From contig JAIPMN010006198.1 of the NCBI GenBank assembly GCA_020650975.1, positions 1 through 22,834 on the forward strand: DNA of 22,834 nucleotides. Direction: 5' to 3'. The notes under the pieces were generated by a model that was not told the origin of the DNA, made no database searches, and saw only the letters and a list, made by a program, of their open reading frames with translations. This DNA comes from Apostichopus californicus. Lineage: Eukaryota > Echinodermata > Holothuroidea > Aspidochirotida > Stichopodidae. Shown here piece by piece: positions 1 to 8,990 of the stretch. Numbering within the stretch: position 1 is the first letter of the stretch; every line of letters begins with the position of its first letter. Both the position numbers and the translations under genes were made by a program.

Positions 1-243
1 CTTGAATGTTGACTGAGATGTAGGATTGGTCAGAGTGTTGGGAATCCGATGCGGTGACCACAAGACTGTACAGTTGCTGCCGCTCCCTGTCTAACGGTTC
101 GGCTAAGGTGATTGTCCCGCTGTATGCGTCGATATTGAACATCCTGTCTTGGTTTCCGCCGGGGGCAAAGGAATATGTGATCGTCGGGTTAATGTCTGGA
201 TCGACGGCCGTCACCGTAGTAACTACAGAACCGATCTCCAATC
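1..243 (-). CDS. Cadherin exon 16: most of EC repeat R17, cut by the window edge
   Basis: At least 243 nt, codons 1663-1743, phase 1 in. The acceptor cttctcattcttaag is followed by GLEIGSVVTTVTAVDPD, then YSFAPGGNQDRMFNID, AEPLDRERQQ and VTASDSQHS, and strand G SYISVNIQ as the sequence ends. The calcium motif is AVDPDINPT, keeping both aspartates but not SG. No donor is seen before position 1, so the exon probably continues to the left with the next DxNDN linker. Confidence 0.9.
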
Positions 244-1058
244 CTTAAGAATGAGAAGAAAGATATTCTTCAAGTTTCTAATCACATCACACAAAAAAAT
301 CTTAATTATTTCCACAAGGTGATAGGACTATCGAAGACCATAGCGAGGCTTAACGATGGTAGAATAATCACAGTGCCTGATTTACAGAGCCAACTGGATT
401 AAAACAAAAAATAATAACCATACACAATGTAGTGTATTTCCAGGTACAACCTCTATCTATACCTTTGTTACTTGTTCATAAGAATTAGTTCAGCCAGAAT
501 TTTTTTTTAAAAATTCCTGTTTCTCCACAGGTCTATCTTTAAACAAAGTAGAAGCTTTTTCTTGCTTAATTTTCAGCAATTTTCATAACACCAATAATGT
601 CTGCACTGACTGTGCTAAGGACTGCCACTCAAGGATAGGCCTGTACAGCCACCGCAGACGCTGCTCGAAAGTAACGGAACGCAATCCATCGTCTGCACAG
701 ACGGACGGAGGCCAATGATGATGAATAAAGAATCAGCAAACATAGTTGCAATTTATTTAATTGAGACACCTACGTATTTTCAACGAGCGAACACAAATTA
801 AGTCATAAATTACTTCCTTCCATTCCATATTTCCTTGCTCGGACAATTTTGCAAATATAAATGTTGATCAGGGTGCAAGACACGGCTTCATTAATTAAAT
901 CATAAAATTAATTCTTGATGATGAAATGGAATCATTAAATACTTGATAATTTGACCTCCATTAGACAAACATTCTGATGAATGATGGTCGGTGTCCGAAC
1001 AACTTCAATCGTATTTTGAGCCCACAGACAAATTCAAACATTTCAGAGACCAACTTAC
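244..1058 (-). other. Intron 15
   Basis: 815 bp, donor AAG|GTAAGT (right) and acceptor ttcttaag (left). AT-rich. It contains the LINE 3' end at 593-735 and nothing else I recognise. Confidence 0.88.
593..735 (+). mobile_element. 5'-truncated LINE: last codons and 3' end of a retroelement polyprotein
   Basis: On the plus strand, frame 599-718 reads VCTDCAKDCHSRIGLYSH, then RRRC and a short tail, and stops at TGA (716-718). The pattern C..C...C.SRIGL.SH....C is what I recall as the C-terminal zinc knuckle of endonuclease/reverse-transcriptase polyproteins of non-LTR retrotransposons. The stop is followed by atgatgatgaataaag, a short microsatellite-like 3' end typical of such elements. Nothing of the reverse transcriptase is left, so this is a dead, heavily 5'-truncated copy. 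It lies antisense to the host gene in intron 15. Confidence 0.72.
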
Positions 1059-1341
1059 CTTCGCTGATATTAATAGGGGCGTAGATCGGAAAGATGGGTC
1101 TGTTGTCGTTCCGGTCGTTGACGGTCACCTTTATCATGACCGTGTCGTCCTTGCGTGGGTTTCCGTTATCCCTGGCCCGGAGGGTCAACCTGTAGAGGTC
1201 CTGCAACTCCCTGTCCAGGTTACCATTCGTGGTGATGATTCCTGTCACTTCGTCGATTGCGAATACGTTGTTGGTGTTACCGCCGATAATGTGATAACTG
1301 ATGTCACTGTTGGAACCGTAATCAACGTCAGTAGCTGACAC
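1059..1341 (-). CDS. Cadherin exon 15: most of R16 and first strand of R17
   Basis: 283 nt, codons 1569-1662, phase 0 in and phase 1 out. A long T-rich tract and gatatacag precede VSATDVDYGSNSD, so the intron lies directly before the VxATD motif, as at the start of exon 1. Then come IIGGNTNNVFAIDEVTG, GNLDRELQD, RARDNGNP and the linker NDRNDNRPIF. R17 begins PIYAPINISE and the donor AAG|GTAAGT splits the next Gly. Calcium motifs are complete. The minus frame stays open on both sides into intron, but both splice sites are near consensus. Confidence 0.93.
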
Positions 1342-2510
1342 CTGTATATCAAAAAAATATATCAAAAAAAAAAAAATAGAACGTGATATTTTTGAATGAT
1401 TTGTTCTCTTCAAGGGATGATATACAACTGGTTGATGTGGGTTGCTTAATAAAAACAAATTGTTGGAAAATTTTCTGTACCATTAGGTCGACACCACATC
1501 CTCACAGCAGTTTGTGTGGTGAAGATATGAAGTATTCGGGATTGGTGATTGTGATTGTGTGTGAATGAATGTGGCAGCAGCACAGGGTATAATGTTGTCA
1601 CGTCAGGTGAACGGAAAATATTACGATTTTTTTATTATTATACTATTGACATCAAATCACACAGGGAAATGAAACATCTTACAACAACAAAAATTCCATT
1701 TCATAGAAATTGTAAGTAGAGGAGAGGACATTGAAAAGCTGAGAAAATATTCCAAATCTATCACATTTCAAGGATAAAGCAACAAGAAGATTATAATAGG
1801 AAAGGAAAGCTTTCAAGAAAACTCTGCCATGACTACATGACTGCCCTCCTGCTGTGATCCACTTTCAGCAGTAAAGGAGTGCTTAGTCAAACAAACAGGG
1901 AACATACTACTAACAATGCCAAAAACAAACAAAAAACTTTCTTTATGATATCTGTAATATAACTCTGCCACCTACATATCCCTTTGAATTAATACATCCA
2001 CGGATCACACTGTTTTCCCGGCAAGTAAACATCGTTAAGCTTGTTCTGCTAATTCTGCATCTCACCATCTGTGCTATCCAGGTCTTGATCTGCTCAAGTC
2101 CAGACTTAACCAATTATTTCCTAAGGGTACTAGGTAAGAAGCCCCAATATCACTAAACCCAGCATCACACTATAATTTTAATGGGTACTCGCAGAAGGTT
2201 TAAGAAGTGACAGGGTAGGGATTTCTGGAGTAATTTTTAAACTCAACATAAAACAAAAAGTTCTGTCAGCAAACTGCTTATCCATCCATTAAAGAGCCTG
2301 TGTAAGAGAATGTGTAAAAGTGGGCCTGCATTTCAATCCTAGCAGGATTTTCTTCATAGGCTGACTAAATAAAAAATTGACAGAACAGATGAGACTACCC
2401 AATAAAAAATTCTTAGGCTTTAGATAAAAATTGATCACTTACAGAGAACACCTGCAAAGGGTTCCATTCAGTAATACTGGAATTACATAAACTTTTGTAC
2501 TCTCACGAAC
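1342..2510 (-). other. Intron 14
   Basis: 1169 bp. The right end has the weak donor CAG|GTTCGT; the left end has a very T-rich acceptor tract (A-runs at 1352-1377 on the plus strand). A short GTGATT/GTGT-rich patch lies at 1543-1562. No gene seen. Confidence 0.85.
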
Positions 2511-2743
2511 CTGAGTGACGAACGTCCCTGCTTCGTTTCCCTCTGACACTGAACTGGAATATCTATCCTGAGAAAACTGAGGAGCGTTGTCATTGGCATC
2601 CTGTAAGGTCACCGTTACTTTGGTGTAACCGTACAGCGGGATGCTGAGTGCCGCGGTATCTCTCGCCTCCAGGATTAATACAATTTCAGGGTTGGTCTCG
2701 TAGTCTAGAGTAGACGAATTCTGTATCTGGATGGTCGTAGATC
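2511..2743 (-). CDS. Cadherin exon 14: end of R15 and start of R16
   Basis: 233 nt, codons 1491-1568, phase 1 in and phase 0 out. The acceptor gattttgtcggctag is weak in pyrimidines, but the frame GSTTIQIQNSSTLDYET is clear (LDYET = LDRE equivalent). ILEARDTAAL follows and R15 ends LQDANDNAPQF. R16 opens SQDRYSSSVSEGNEAG and stops at TFVTQ. The chosen donor CAG|GTTCGT is poor at +3 and +4, but joins directly to VSATDVDYG in exon 15. An alternative GTGAGA four bases further on is treated under findings. One sequon (NSS). Confidence 0.88.
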
Positions 2744-3598
2744 CTAGCCGACAAAATCAGAATCAAAATCCTGTTAGCTCCGTATTTTGGCATCTCAAAA
2801 ATAGGTCAACTGGATTATAAGTCCTATTATGTCATGAGGTTCAGTACTATGGCTTTTCTTATGAATATGAGTTACATAGGCGACTCTAGATGTTAGTATC
2901 CTTAGTAGTAACCATAGCAGAGAGAAAACCACTTCCTCGTGAACCCTTTAAAGTTAACTTTAGTGGTAACTTTGACGAATATGCAGAAGAGTACATAAAT
3001 TTGAAGAATCAGGTTGGATAGAGGATAATCAAACACATTCATCATGTTTTTAATGTTTAATGTAATATCACAACACATCCAAGTTTTCTGAGAAATCGTT
3101 ATACTTCTTTCTTTAGAGTGGGAGTGGGGGGGGGCTATTTTTTCTGGGATATGGTAATCCATAAATCCTCTCATGATAAGAGAAGGGAGTTTGTTGTTTT
3201 TCAGTATATCCGATTAAATAAAACAGTTAATATTAGTTAAAGTGGTTATTCCTCTACAAGCTCTTTGGGAGTGGAGCGAAGGAGGAGAGGGAATGGGGGA
3301 GAGGGGAAAGGTGAAGAGGAGGGAGGGGGAGAGGGGGGAAGGTGGGGGTGCAGGGGTACTTTACCTTGAGCATCATTACCACAAATGTCTATGGCGATGA
3401 AGATTCAGGCTGCTCTAGCATGAGTCATAGCACTGAGGTATCATGCAATAATGGTAACACCCTCATTCCAAACAAACTAATTCTGATAATATACAAATCG
3501 TCACTTCCAGCCGCCATTTGGTGCTTCATGAATATTCAGTTATCGCAATATTAACAGTCTGTTGAATTCGTTTTAATTCTCCGACATTGTTCACTTAC
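2744..3598 (-). other. Intron 13
   Basis: 855 bp. Contains the 3266-3357 purine tract and a G-run at 3118-3134. Open frames at 2902-3174 (minus) and 3342-3554 (plus) have no recognisable protein features. Confidence 0.85.
3266..3357. repeat. Long G/A-rich tract with G-quadruplex potential
   Basis: About 90 bases that are almost entirely purine on the plus strand, with many runs of three or more G (for example aggggggaaggtgggggtg). Because the gene is on the minus strand, the pre-mRNA carries the pyrimidine copy and the G-rich strand is the transcription template. Confidence 0.85.
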
Positions 3599-3808
3599 CA
3601 CCATTTTCAGTCAACAGCTTAAATGCACCCATTTCGTTCCCACTGGCGATACAGAATTCGATATCTCTGTCGCGTGGTCGGTTGGCCAGGTCCACAGTGA
3701 GGACATTGGTGTCAGCAGCAGCATCCTCCTGCACAGTTGCCCTGTAATCAGAGTTCCTGAATGCAAGCGTCCAGGAATTGCTGTTGCTTACCCAAATTTC
3801 CAACGATG
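3599..3808 (-). CDS. Cadherin exon 13: end of R14, strongly degenerate joint, first half of R15
   Basis: 210 nt, codons 1421-1490, phase 1-1. The acceptor cgttgacgttttcag opens on ASLEIWV, and the 11-residue linker reads VSNSNSWTLAF against the usual VxDxNDNxPxF. Length and the final Phe are kept; most calcium ligands are not. R15 continues NSDYRATVQEDAAADTN, with the A strand and the glutamate of PEN/QED kept, but DLANRPRDRDIEF takes the place of VxATDxDSGxN. It ends FKLLTENG with donor GTG|GTAAGT. The frame fits both neighbours exactly, with no stop, so this is a living exon, not a pseudo-repeat. Confidence 0.87.
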
Positions 3809-4254
3809 CTGAAAACGTCAACGAGGAGAATGAGGTGTCAGTGTTTTTGATGCAGTGGGATGAAACCCAAAATAACTTAAATGATACCGCCATAGTTCAA
3901 ATATTGCAACTTAAATTCTACATCCAACCTACCCAACCCACTCACACCCTTCCACCCCCCCCCACCCATTCTTATAGAGCCTTGACAAGTCACCAACATT
4001 ACGGTTTGATCCAGTCGTTATCAGTAATTGTCCCAACTCAAGCCGCATAATAAACTACGGACGAACAATTATTTCTGTAGTAAGAAAGTAAACACTTCCA
4101 CAAATTCTTTCACTTTGGAAGATAGAATGACATTATAATCTACCTCAATTATCCTTCCACCCTCACCTCGACACCGCTATAAATTTACATAGAGAACAGG
4201 AAAACGAAAGTTTTGTTCAGATTTCAAGAGTTAAATTAGTGCCATATACTTTAC
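3809..4254 (-). other. Intron 12
   Basis: 446 bp, with a C-rich patch at about 3928-3968 (runs of C next to acccaccc). Nothing else seen. Confidence 0.85.
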
Positions 4255-4388
4255 CTTCTGTGGACAATGACGGTGATCCGGAATCGTAAGCTATAACCTT
4301 CAATTGGTAGAAATTTTCTTCCGTCAAAGTTACCTTCGTCTTTACGACGTGACCGTCTATTGCAAATTCCGAGGATGGGTTCATGAAT
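4255..4388 (-). CDS. Cadherin exon 12: middle of EC repeat R14
   Basis: 134 nt, codons 1376-1420, phase 2 in and phase 1 out. The acceptor gtttactgcag is followed by RFMNPSSEFAIDGHVV, then KVTLTEENFYQLKV where LDRE is expected, and IAYDSGSPSLSTE; donor AAG|GTAAAG. Joined to exon 11 it reads GEVNYRFMNPSSEF. The LDRE glutamate and aspartate are replaced (LTEE), the first of three changes that remove calcium ligands from the R14/R15 joint. The in-frame ATG near the right end is internal, not a start. Confidence 0.88.
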
Positions 4389-5006
4389 CTGCAGTAAACA
4401 AAGAAATGGGGACAGGTTATGGCATTTCTGCCCAAAGATCTTCCCTATTAGGCAAAAAGAGTGAAGTAAAACATCTCAAACGGTAAACGGTGCTTCTTTC
4501 TTTTTTCTGGGAGATTACTGGGCAGACCTTCACATATTTCAATTTTGAACTATTTTGTGATCATTGATTATTATTATTATTTAGGTTTATAGTCTTGTTC
4601 AGGGCCAAGGCCCTCTCACATGACTTTACAACTTAACCCTGGGTCATTGGTAACTAGTCACACCTACACACCAAAGTGTGCACAATTCAATCAATCTCTC
4701 CTGAAGCACCACCATGCACCACAACCACGTGTCCTCCGAGGGACTTCCCATAGAGTGCAGCCACAAACCGGCGCACGCAACTATATTTACAAGTTACCTC
4801 GCAAGTCCCCATTTATACACCTGGGTGAAGAGAGGCAATGGAGATAAAGTGCCTTGCCCAAGGACAAAACGTAATGATCTGGCCAGGACTCGAAGCTGTA
4901 ATCCTTAGATCACAAGTCCACTGCCTTAGCCACTTGACCACAACGCCCTGATATTGCAGAAACAAAGGAAACAATGAACACACTAAACTTGAATGGCTTT
5001 TCTTAC
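4389..5006 (-). other. Intron 11
   Basis: 618 bp, of which about 385 bp is the SINE at 4563-4949. Without the insertion the intron would be only about 230 bp. The short plus-strand frames here are SINE sequence, not genes. Confidence 0.85.
4563..4949 (-). mobile_element. tRNA-derived SINE
   Basis: Read on the minus strand, the element starts near 4947 with a tRNA-like head. Seven bases (ggcgttg) are followed by an A-box-like TGGTCAAGTGGC at 4940-4929 and a B box GCTTCGAGTCC at 4896-4886. The B box falls at tRNA positions 52-62, exactly where it should be; the head most resembles tRNA-Ser/Leu (GTGGTCAAGTGGCTAAGGC). A body with tccttgggcaaggcactt follows, a motif I recall from deuterostome repeats. 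The copy ends in an AAT-repeat tail (plus strand tgattattattattattt near 4563-4580). It is about 385 bp, in intron 11, same direction as the host gene. Target-site duplications were not identifiable by eye. Confidence 0.75.
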
Positions 5007-5264
5007 CTGTAGTTGACCTCTCCGTTGACCCCAGAGTCCTTGTCATCGGCCCTCAATGTAGCAACCATACTATTAGCAGCTGTTCCTATGGAGATGTTAG
5101 ACCTGATGGGTTTATCTTCAAACACTGGTGCATTATCGTTTACGTCCAGCAAGGTGACCCTCACTTGGACTTGTTCGCTGCGAGGTCCGATCTGGTCGAT
5201 GGCACCCTGGTCTGAGGCTCGGACGAGGAAGGCGTGTTCGTCCGTTTTCTCAAAGTCAAATTTC
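5007..5264 (-). CDS. Cadherin exon 11: end of R13 and first third of R14
   Basis: 258 nt, codons 1290-1375, phase 2-2. The acceptor ttaatttctacag precedes KFDFEKTDEHAFLV, where FDFEKT stands at the LDRE position. Then come RASDQGA and a long loop QIGPRSEQVQ, and R13 ends LLDVNDNAPVF. R14 begins EDKPIRSNISIGTAAN, lacking the glutamate of the usual PEN motif, but has a good RADDKDSGVNGE. The exon ends at VNY with donor CAG|GTAAGA. One sequon (NIS). The SINE described separately sits in the intron immediately downstream. Confidence 0.92.
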
Positions 5265-6091
5265 CTGTAGAAATTAATTGAGAAACGTTCTCAAACATTT
5301 GTGATACTCAAAAGAAACACAAAATCAAATCCAGACTGAAATGTGAAACCCAAAGGGACATATAAAGAACATCGGCAGACAAAATTATTTGATTATTCAA
5401 GGTGGTGCAATAATTTCAGTCTTTGGATGTGGCTATTGCTTTCTTTTTTTCTTTTCTTTTTTTCGTTGTTTTTAACTTCTTTTTGTGTGCCATTTTTAAC
5501 CATGAGTTGAGATTAACTGTGCACCATACCTGTTTCACCACTATATATCAACAAGATCAGAATTGACGCCGAGACAATTCTGAAAATGATTGGAAGTGAC
5601 ACTTGGCGAGGTTGGAAAAAGCCAACTGACCAACGTATTACTCTAAAAATCTAACATATGCAGTATTTTGTAAAAACTGAGATATCACCCTTGAAAGAAA
5701 AATTCCTTCCCCAGCATATTTACTCCCTATTCAACACTAACTGAAACAGTTCATAAAGTCAATTTCATATACTGACTGGGTGCAGGACCGTGAATGATGA
5801 CACACTTAGTGATTCAACTGGTATGTGACAGCTAATCCTACCAGAGGCTGCAAAATGGAAACCACCAAACTTTGCATGGAACAATAACTGTCAAGAGCCA
5901 ATAAGTGACATCAAATTAATTTGATAGGAAATAAACTAGTTGACCTGGAGAAGCTGACTGCCACACATTTGCCCTACTACCAAGACAACAGATATGAAAC
6001 ACATTAAAACAAAATAAGTAATTATCCTATGAAAAGCAGAATAGCCTCTCATAGGTTTGTCATTTATTGTTTCTGATAATTGACGACTTAC
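5265..6091 (-). other. Intron 10
   Basis: 827 bp, AT-rich, with a T/C-rich stretch at about 5440-5485. No gene or recognisable repeat seen. Confidence 0.85.
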
Positions 6092-6464
6092 CCAGCAGTT
6101 ACTATTTGTCCCGTGAGCTCATCCACGGCAAAGAGTCGCCCGGTGGTGTTGTCCAGGGAATACAATATGTCTCCGTTCAGTCCTATATCCCTGTCCGTTG
6201 CTTGAACTGCGATCACGTTTGAGCCTATCTCAATGTCTTCTGAAATGGTCACCTCGTAGACGTCCTCCACGAATATGGGGTCGTTGTCGTTGATGTCCAA
6301 AACTTGGATGTGAATGACGGTGGTGGTCCACAATCCTGGATCGGACACATCAATGGCCTTCACGGTCAAGTTGAACTCTGGCGTCTGCTCGCGATCTAGC
6401 GTGGTTTTCGTGTTCAGCTCTCCCGTCAGCGAATCCAGGTCAAATTTGTCGTCAACGTTGCCAT
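6092..6464 (-). CDS. Cadherin exon 10: rest of R12 and most of R13
   Basis: 373 nt, codons 1166-1289, phase 1 in and phase 2 out. The acceptor cattttgctttcaag is followed by DGNVDDKFDLDSLTGEL, TTLDREQTPEFN and VKAIDVSDPG; R12 ends LDINDNDPIF. R13 runs VEDVYEVTISEDIEIGS, ATDRDIGLNGD, YSLDNTTG and FAVDELTGQI, and ends at VTA plus two bases of a Gly codon before donor TGG|GTAAGT. Using the GT one base earlier (GGTAAG) would be a poorer donor and would break the frame of exon 11. Sequons NLT and NTT. Calcium motifs on both joints look complete. Confidence 0.93.
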
Positions 6465-6782
6465 CTTGAAAGCAAAATGAAAATCATGAAGGCTAGCGGC
6501 TAACACAACAAGGTAAAGATATCAAACATGAAACATACAAGTATACTTGTCTATGGGCGGCTGGCTGGTTGCCATGGTGATCGAAGAGTGAAAGGGAACA
6601 AATCCTGGTGGGAGTAAGTTTTAAGGTAGGTCTTTTTTCTTTCTTTTTTTGCATAAAACAATAATTTCACAATAGACCTTTAAAATGAGATAATAGTACT
6701 TTAAAAAAAAAAACATTATTTGCACCTCTTCCTAGCGCAATAAATTCTTAAAACAAAAATTGTAAACCACATTTGTACATAC
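6465..6782 (-). other. Intron 9
   Basis: 318 bp, the shortest intron that I placed. T-rich run at 6632-6650 and A-run near 6702-6713. Nothing else. Confidence 0.85.
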
Positions 6783-6992
6783 CAGCAATCTCGTAACGAA
6801 TGACATCCGTGCCCTGGATGTCCGGATCAAACGCGGCAACCACATGGAAGATGCCGGTGACCTGTGCCTCTGGAAGTTGAAGTGAAAACAAGTCGCTGGC
6901 AAACATCGGCGGGTTGTCGTTAGTGTCCATGACATAGACAGTGATGGTGGTGACGTCGTAGAAGGAAGGAAACGCCCCATCCATGACGTACA
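6783..6992 (-). CDS. Cadherin exon 9: end of R11 and first half of R12
   Basis: 210 nt, codons 1096-1165, phase 1-1. The acceptor cttaatttatttttcag is followed by VYVMDGAFPSFYD, completing strand F of R11, which ends VMDTNDNPPMF. R12 begins ASDLFSLQLPEAQVTG, with PEA replacing the usual PEN, and the calcium motif region is AFDPDIQGTD (Asp-X-Asp kept, the SG replaced). The exon ends at YEIA with donor CTG|GTATGT. A second overlapping minus frame also stays open here; only the frame used above matches both neighbours and the cadherin motifs. Confidence 0.9.
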
Positions 6993-7463
6993 CTGAAAAA
7001 TAAATTAAGAATGAACAAAATAAGTACTGTCAAAGAAAACACTTTTATGCACGAGAGTAAATAACAGAGTAAAACTGACTGGGAATATACATCAACAAAT
7101 TGTCAAAAAAAGCAAAGAATTTAGAGCAGCCCTCATAGTTGGTAGTGATCCCACTCTTGGGATGAAAATATTGTTACACGACTAATTTTTGTGTATTTGT
7201 TTATACTTTATACATTAAACTGTAGAAGAATGTCCAGCTTGTCCCTGACCATAATTCTACACATATCTGTCACGCAGTGATGTAAAGACTGAGATATTCA
7301 AACCAACATCATCTGGTGCTGCTGTTTCATCATCTTCGGCTCTCTGCCATATGATGATGCATGCTGTTAATGTGTGTAGACCTTCTACTGATCGATATAA
7401 AGTAATAACAGTTTCCTTATGAATCTTATGTAGTAACCGATATATCCATTTACTTGTACTCAC
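6993..7463 (-). other. Intron 8
   Basis: 471 bp. The minus frame 7257-7463 continues from exon 8 past its GTGAGT donor, but loses cadherin motifs there, so it is read-through. No other feature. Confidence 0.85.
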
Positions 7464-7598
7464 CTGTAAAACTGTAGTAATCTCGCTCTTCCCTGTCCAG
7501 TTTTACTTGTGTTCTTATAACACCTGACTGAGAATCAATCTCAAAGTGATTGGCTGCAACTCCTTCTGGAAGTTCATAGGTCAACCTTCCATTATCAC
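7464..7598 (-). CDS. Cadherin exon 8: middle of EC repeat R11
   Basis: 135 nt, codons 1051-1095, phase 1-1. The acceptor tatctttgttttag precedes GDNGRLTYELPEG, which completes the calcium motif IDRDSGDNG begun in exon 7. Then come HFEIDSQSGVI and KLDREERDYYSFT, and a consensus donor CAG|GTGAGT. All core EC motifs (E..G spacing, F.ID..SG, LDRE) are normal. In the preceding four-repeat blocks this part of the protein lies inside a single large exon (4 or 6), so the introns on the left side of this exon look like later gains, or conversely were lost from exons 4 and 6. Confidence 0.9.
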
Positions 7599-8082
7599 CT
7601 AAAACAAAGATAAAAAAATATACATATATATATATATATGAAATGATAATAGCAAGACCTCCATTTTATTTTCTGAATGAGCCACCCTTCGATAGAATCT
7701 TGTAGAAGGAGACATTTCTTACACCTTTCAAATTTCAAATCTTTGATTTTGTTAATTCCATGAACTTAAAAGAGATTATTATATTAAATATGTCAATGGC
7801 TATAGTGATTGAAATTCCATTCCTGTCGAAACCCAAACGAAGCAAACTTCCAGAAGTCAAACGTTTCTTTTCTTTCCCCCTTGCACTTCATTTGAGAGGC
7901 AAAACTGGATGAAATCATTTGAAATCATCACTCAAGACTACATAGCAAACTCAGCAGGAAGTGGTAGATTACTCAAAATTCATGGAACGGTAGCGAGTGA
8001 ATTTGTGGCAGCATCGGAAACGGGAGTAATAAAACAAAATAAACTCCACTAAAAGAACGAGAAAGAAAAGACATATTCTGAC
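7599..8082 (-). other. Intron 7
   Basis: 484 bp, containing the (AT)8 tract at 7624-7639. No gene seen. Confidence 0.85.
7624..7639. repeat. (AT)8 microsatellite
   Basis: Sixteen bases of uninterrupted alternating A and T in intron 7, with a nearby TATAC on the left. Confidence 0.9.
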
Positions 8083-8322
8083 CTGAGTCTCTATCAATAG
8101 CTACGACCTGCCCGACCTCGAGGCCTGGATCCTGTTCCTCTGTCACGTTGAAGACGTACAGGAGCTCCTGGAAGACGGGAGGATGGTCGTTGACGTCCTC
8201 TACGTATATCTCCACCTCCTGCCAAGATACCAGCTGCACCACTCCTTGGTCGTGGGCTGTGATGTTCAGTTCGTATTTCTGTCTGTGTTCGTGATCCAAG
8301 CTGTTTGCTATGGTGAGGAGAC
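8083..8322 (-). CDS. Cadherin exon 7: end of R10 and start of R11
   Basis: 240 nt, codons 971-1050, phase 1-1. The acceptor tctcgtttccccag leads into GLLTIANSLDHEHRQ, then NITAHDQG, and R10 ends EDVNDHPPVF, with His in place of the second Asn of NDN. R11 starts QELLYVFNVTEEQDP and VAIDRDS, and the donor CAG|GTCAGA splits the Gly of the DSG calcium motif. Sequons NIT and NVT. The exon has exactly the same length, and the same start and end points within the EC repeat, as exon 3 (R2/R3), which supports an ancestral duplication of a multi-EC block. Confidence 0.93.
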
Positions 8323-8990
8323 CTGGGGAAACGAGATAAAGTATCCACATTTAGACTCTACAAAAGCAGTTACTTCCAATGACATTAAGCAGTTGTTGTT
8401 TCTGAAGACTGCCTGGGGAAGGGGGGTGGGTAGGGGCAGTGTTTTGGCAGCTACTTAAACGGTAAAGTTAGCGCATTATGTATGTTTGAATGAACTTATT
8501 CCGTTGCATTCAATCATCTAACATGTTACTTTCAAGTAACTGATTCCCAGGAGTTAACCACATTCGGTGTATAAGTGCAGCTTAGGATTTTAATACAGGT
8601 GATTGTGTATTAAATATTACACAGCTTCCCAACCAATTCACTCAAGTTACAATGTTTCTTGTAATATTCTAAATATTATTTATTTATTTCCCACAAAGGT
8701 GCAATATGCTGGCATTTGCTTTTACCAGTAGTTAATTACAATGACAACCTCTGCCCCCCAGTCTTGATATGCAAACATAGTACAAAAGTCTTGGCCTTCT
8801 TAGCATGATGGTAATGTTTGTTTTGCAAATTAAATCCCATAAGACGCCCTTAGGGTTGATAAACATCTGCAATGAATGTCATATATTCTGTACTCAAATT
8901 GAATTGGCACCAAATGTAACTGGTTGTTTCAATGGGAGCCAACAGACTGATCTTAAATAACTTTGTGTCCTGATACAGGATCAAACTGAC
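8323..8990 (-). other. Intron 6
   Basis: 668 bp, AT-rich, with a small G-rich patch at 8413-8437 and tatttatttattt at about 8677-8689. No gene seen. Confidence 0.85.

Noticed and set aside
961-1058. Extension of exon 15 to the stop of its open frame
   Set aside because: The GTAAGT donor at 1058 and the seamless join to exon 16 (NISE-GLEIGS) show that this is intron read-through.
4886-4947. A tRNA gene
   Set aside because: A and B boxes are present, but the first seven bases do not pair with bases 66-72, so no acceptor stem can form. It continues into a SINE body with an AAT tail.
6748-6782. Exon 9 read through to its stop at 6748
   Set aside because: The GTATGT donor and frame match to exon 10 end the exon at 6783; residues after it have no cadherin pattern.
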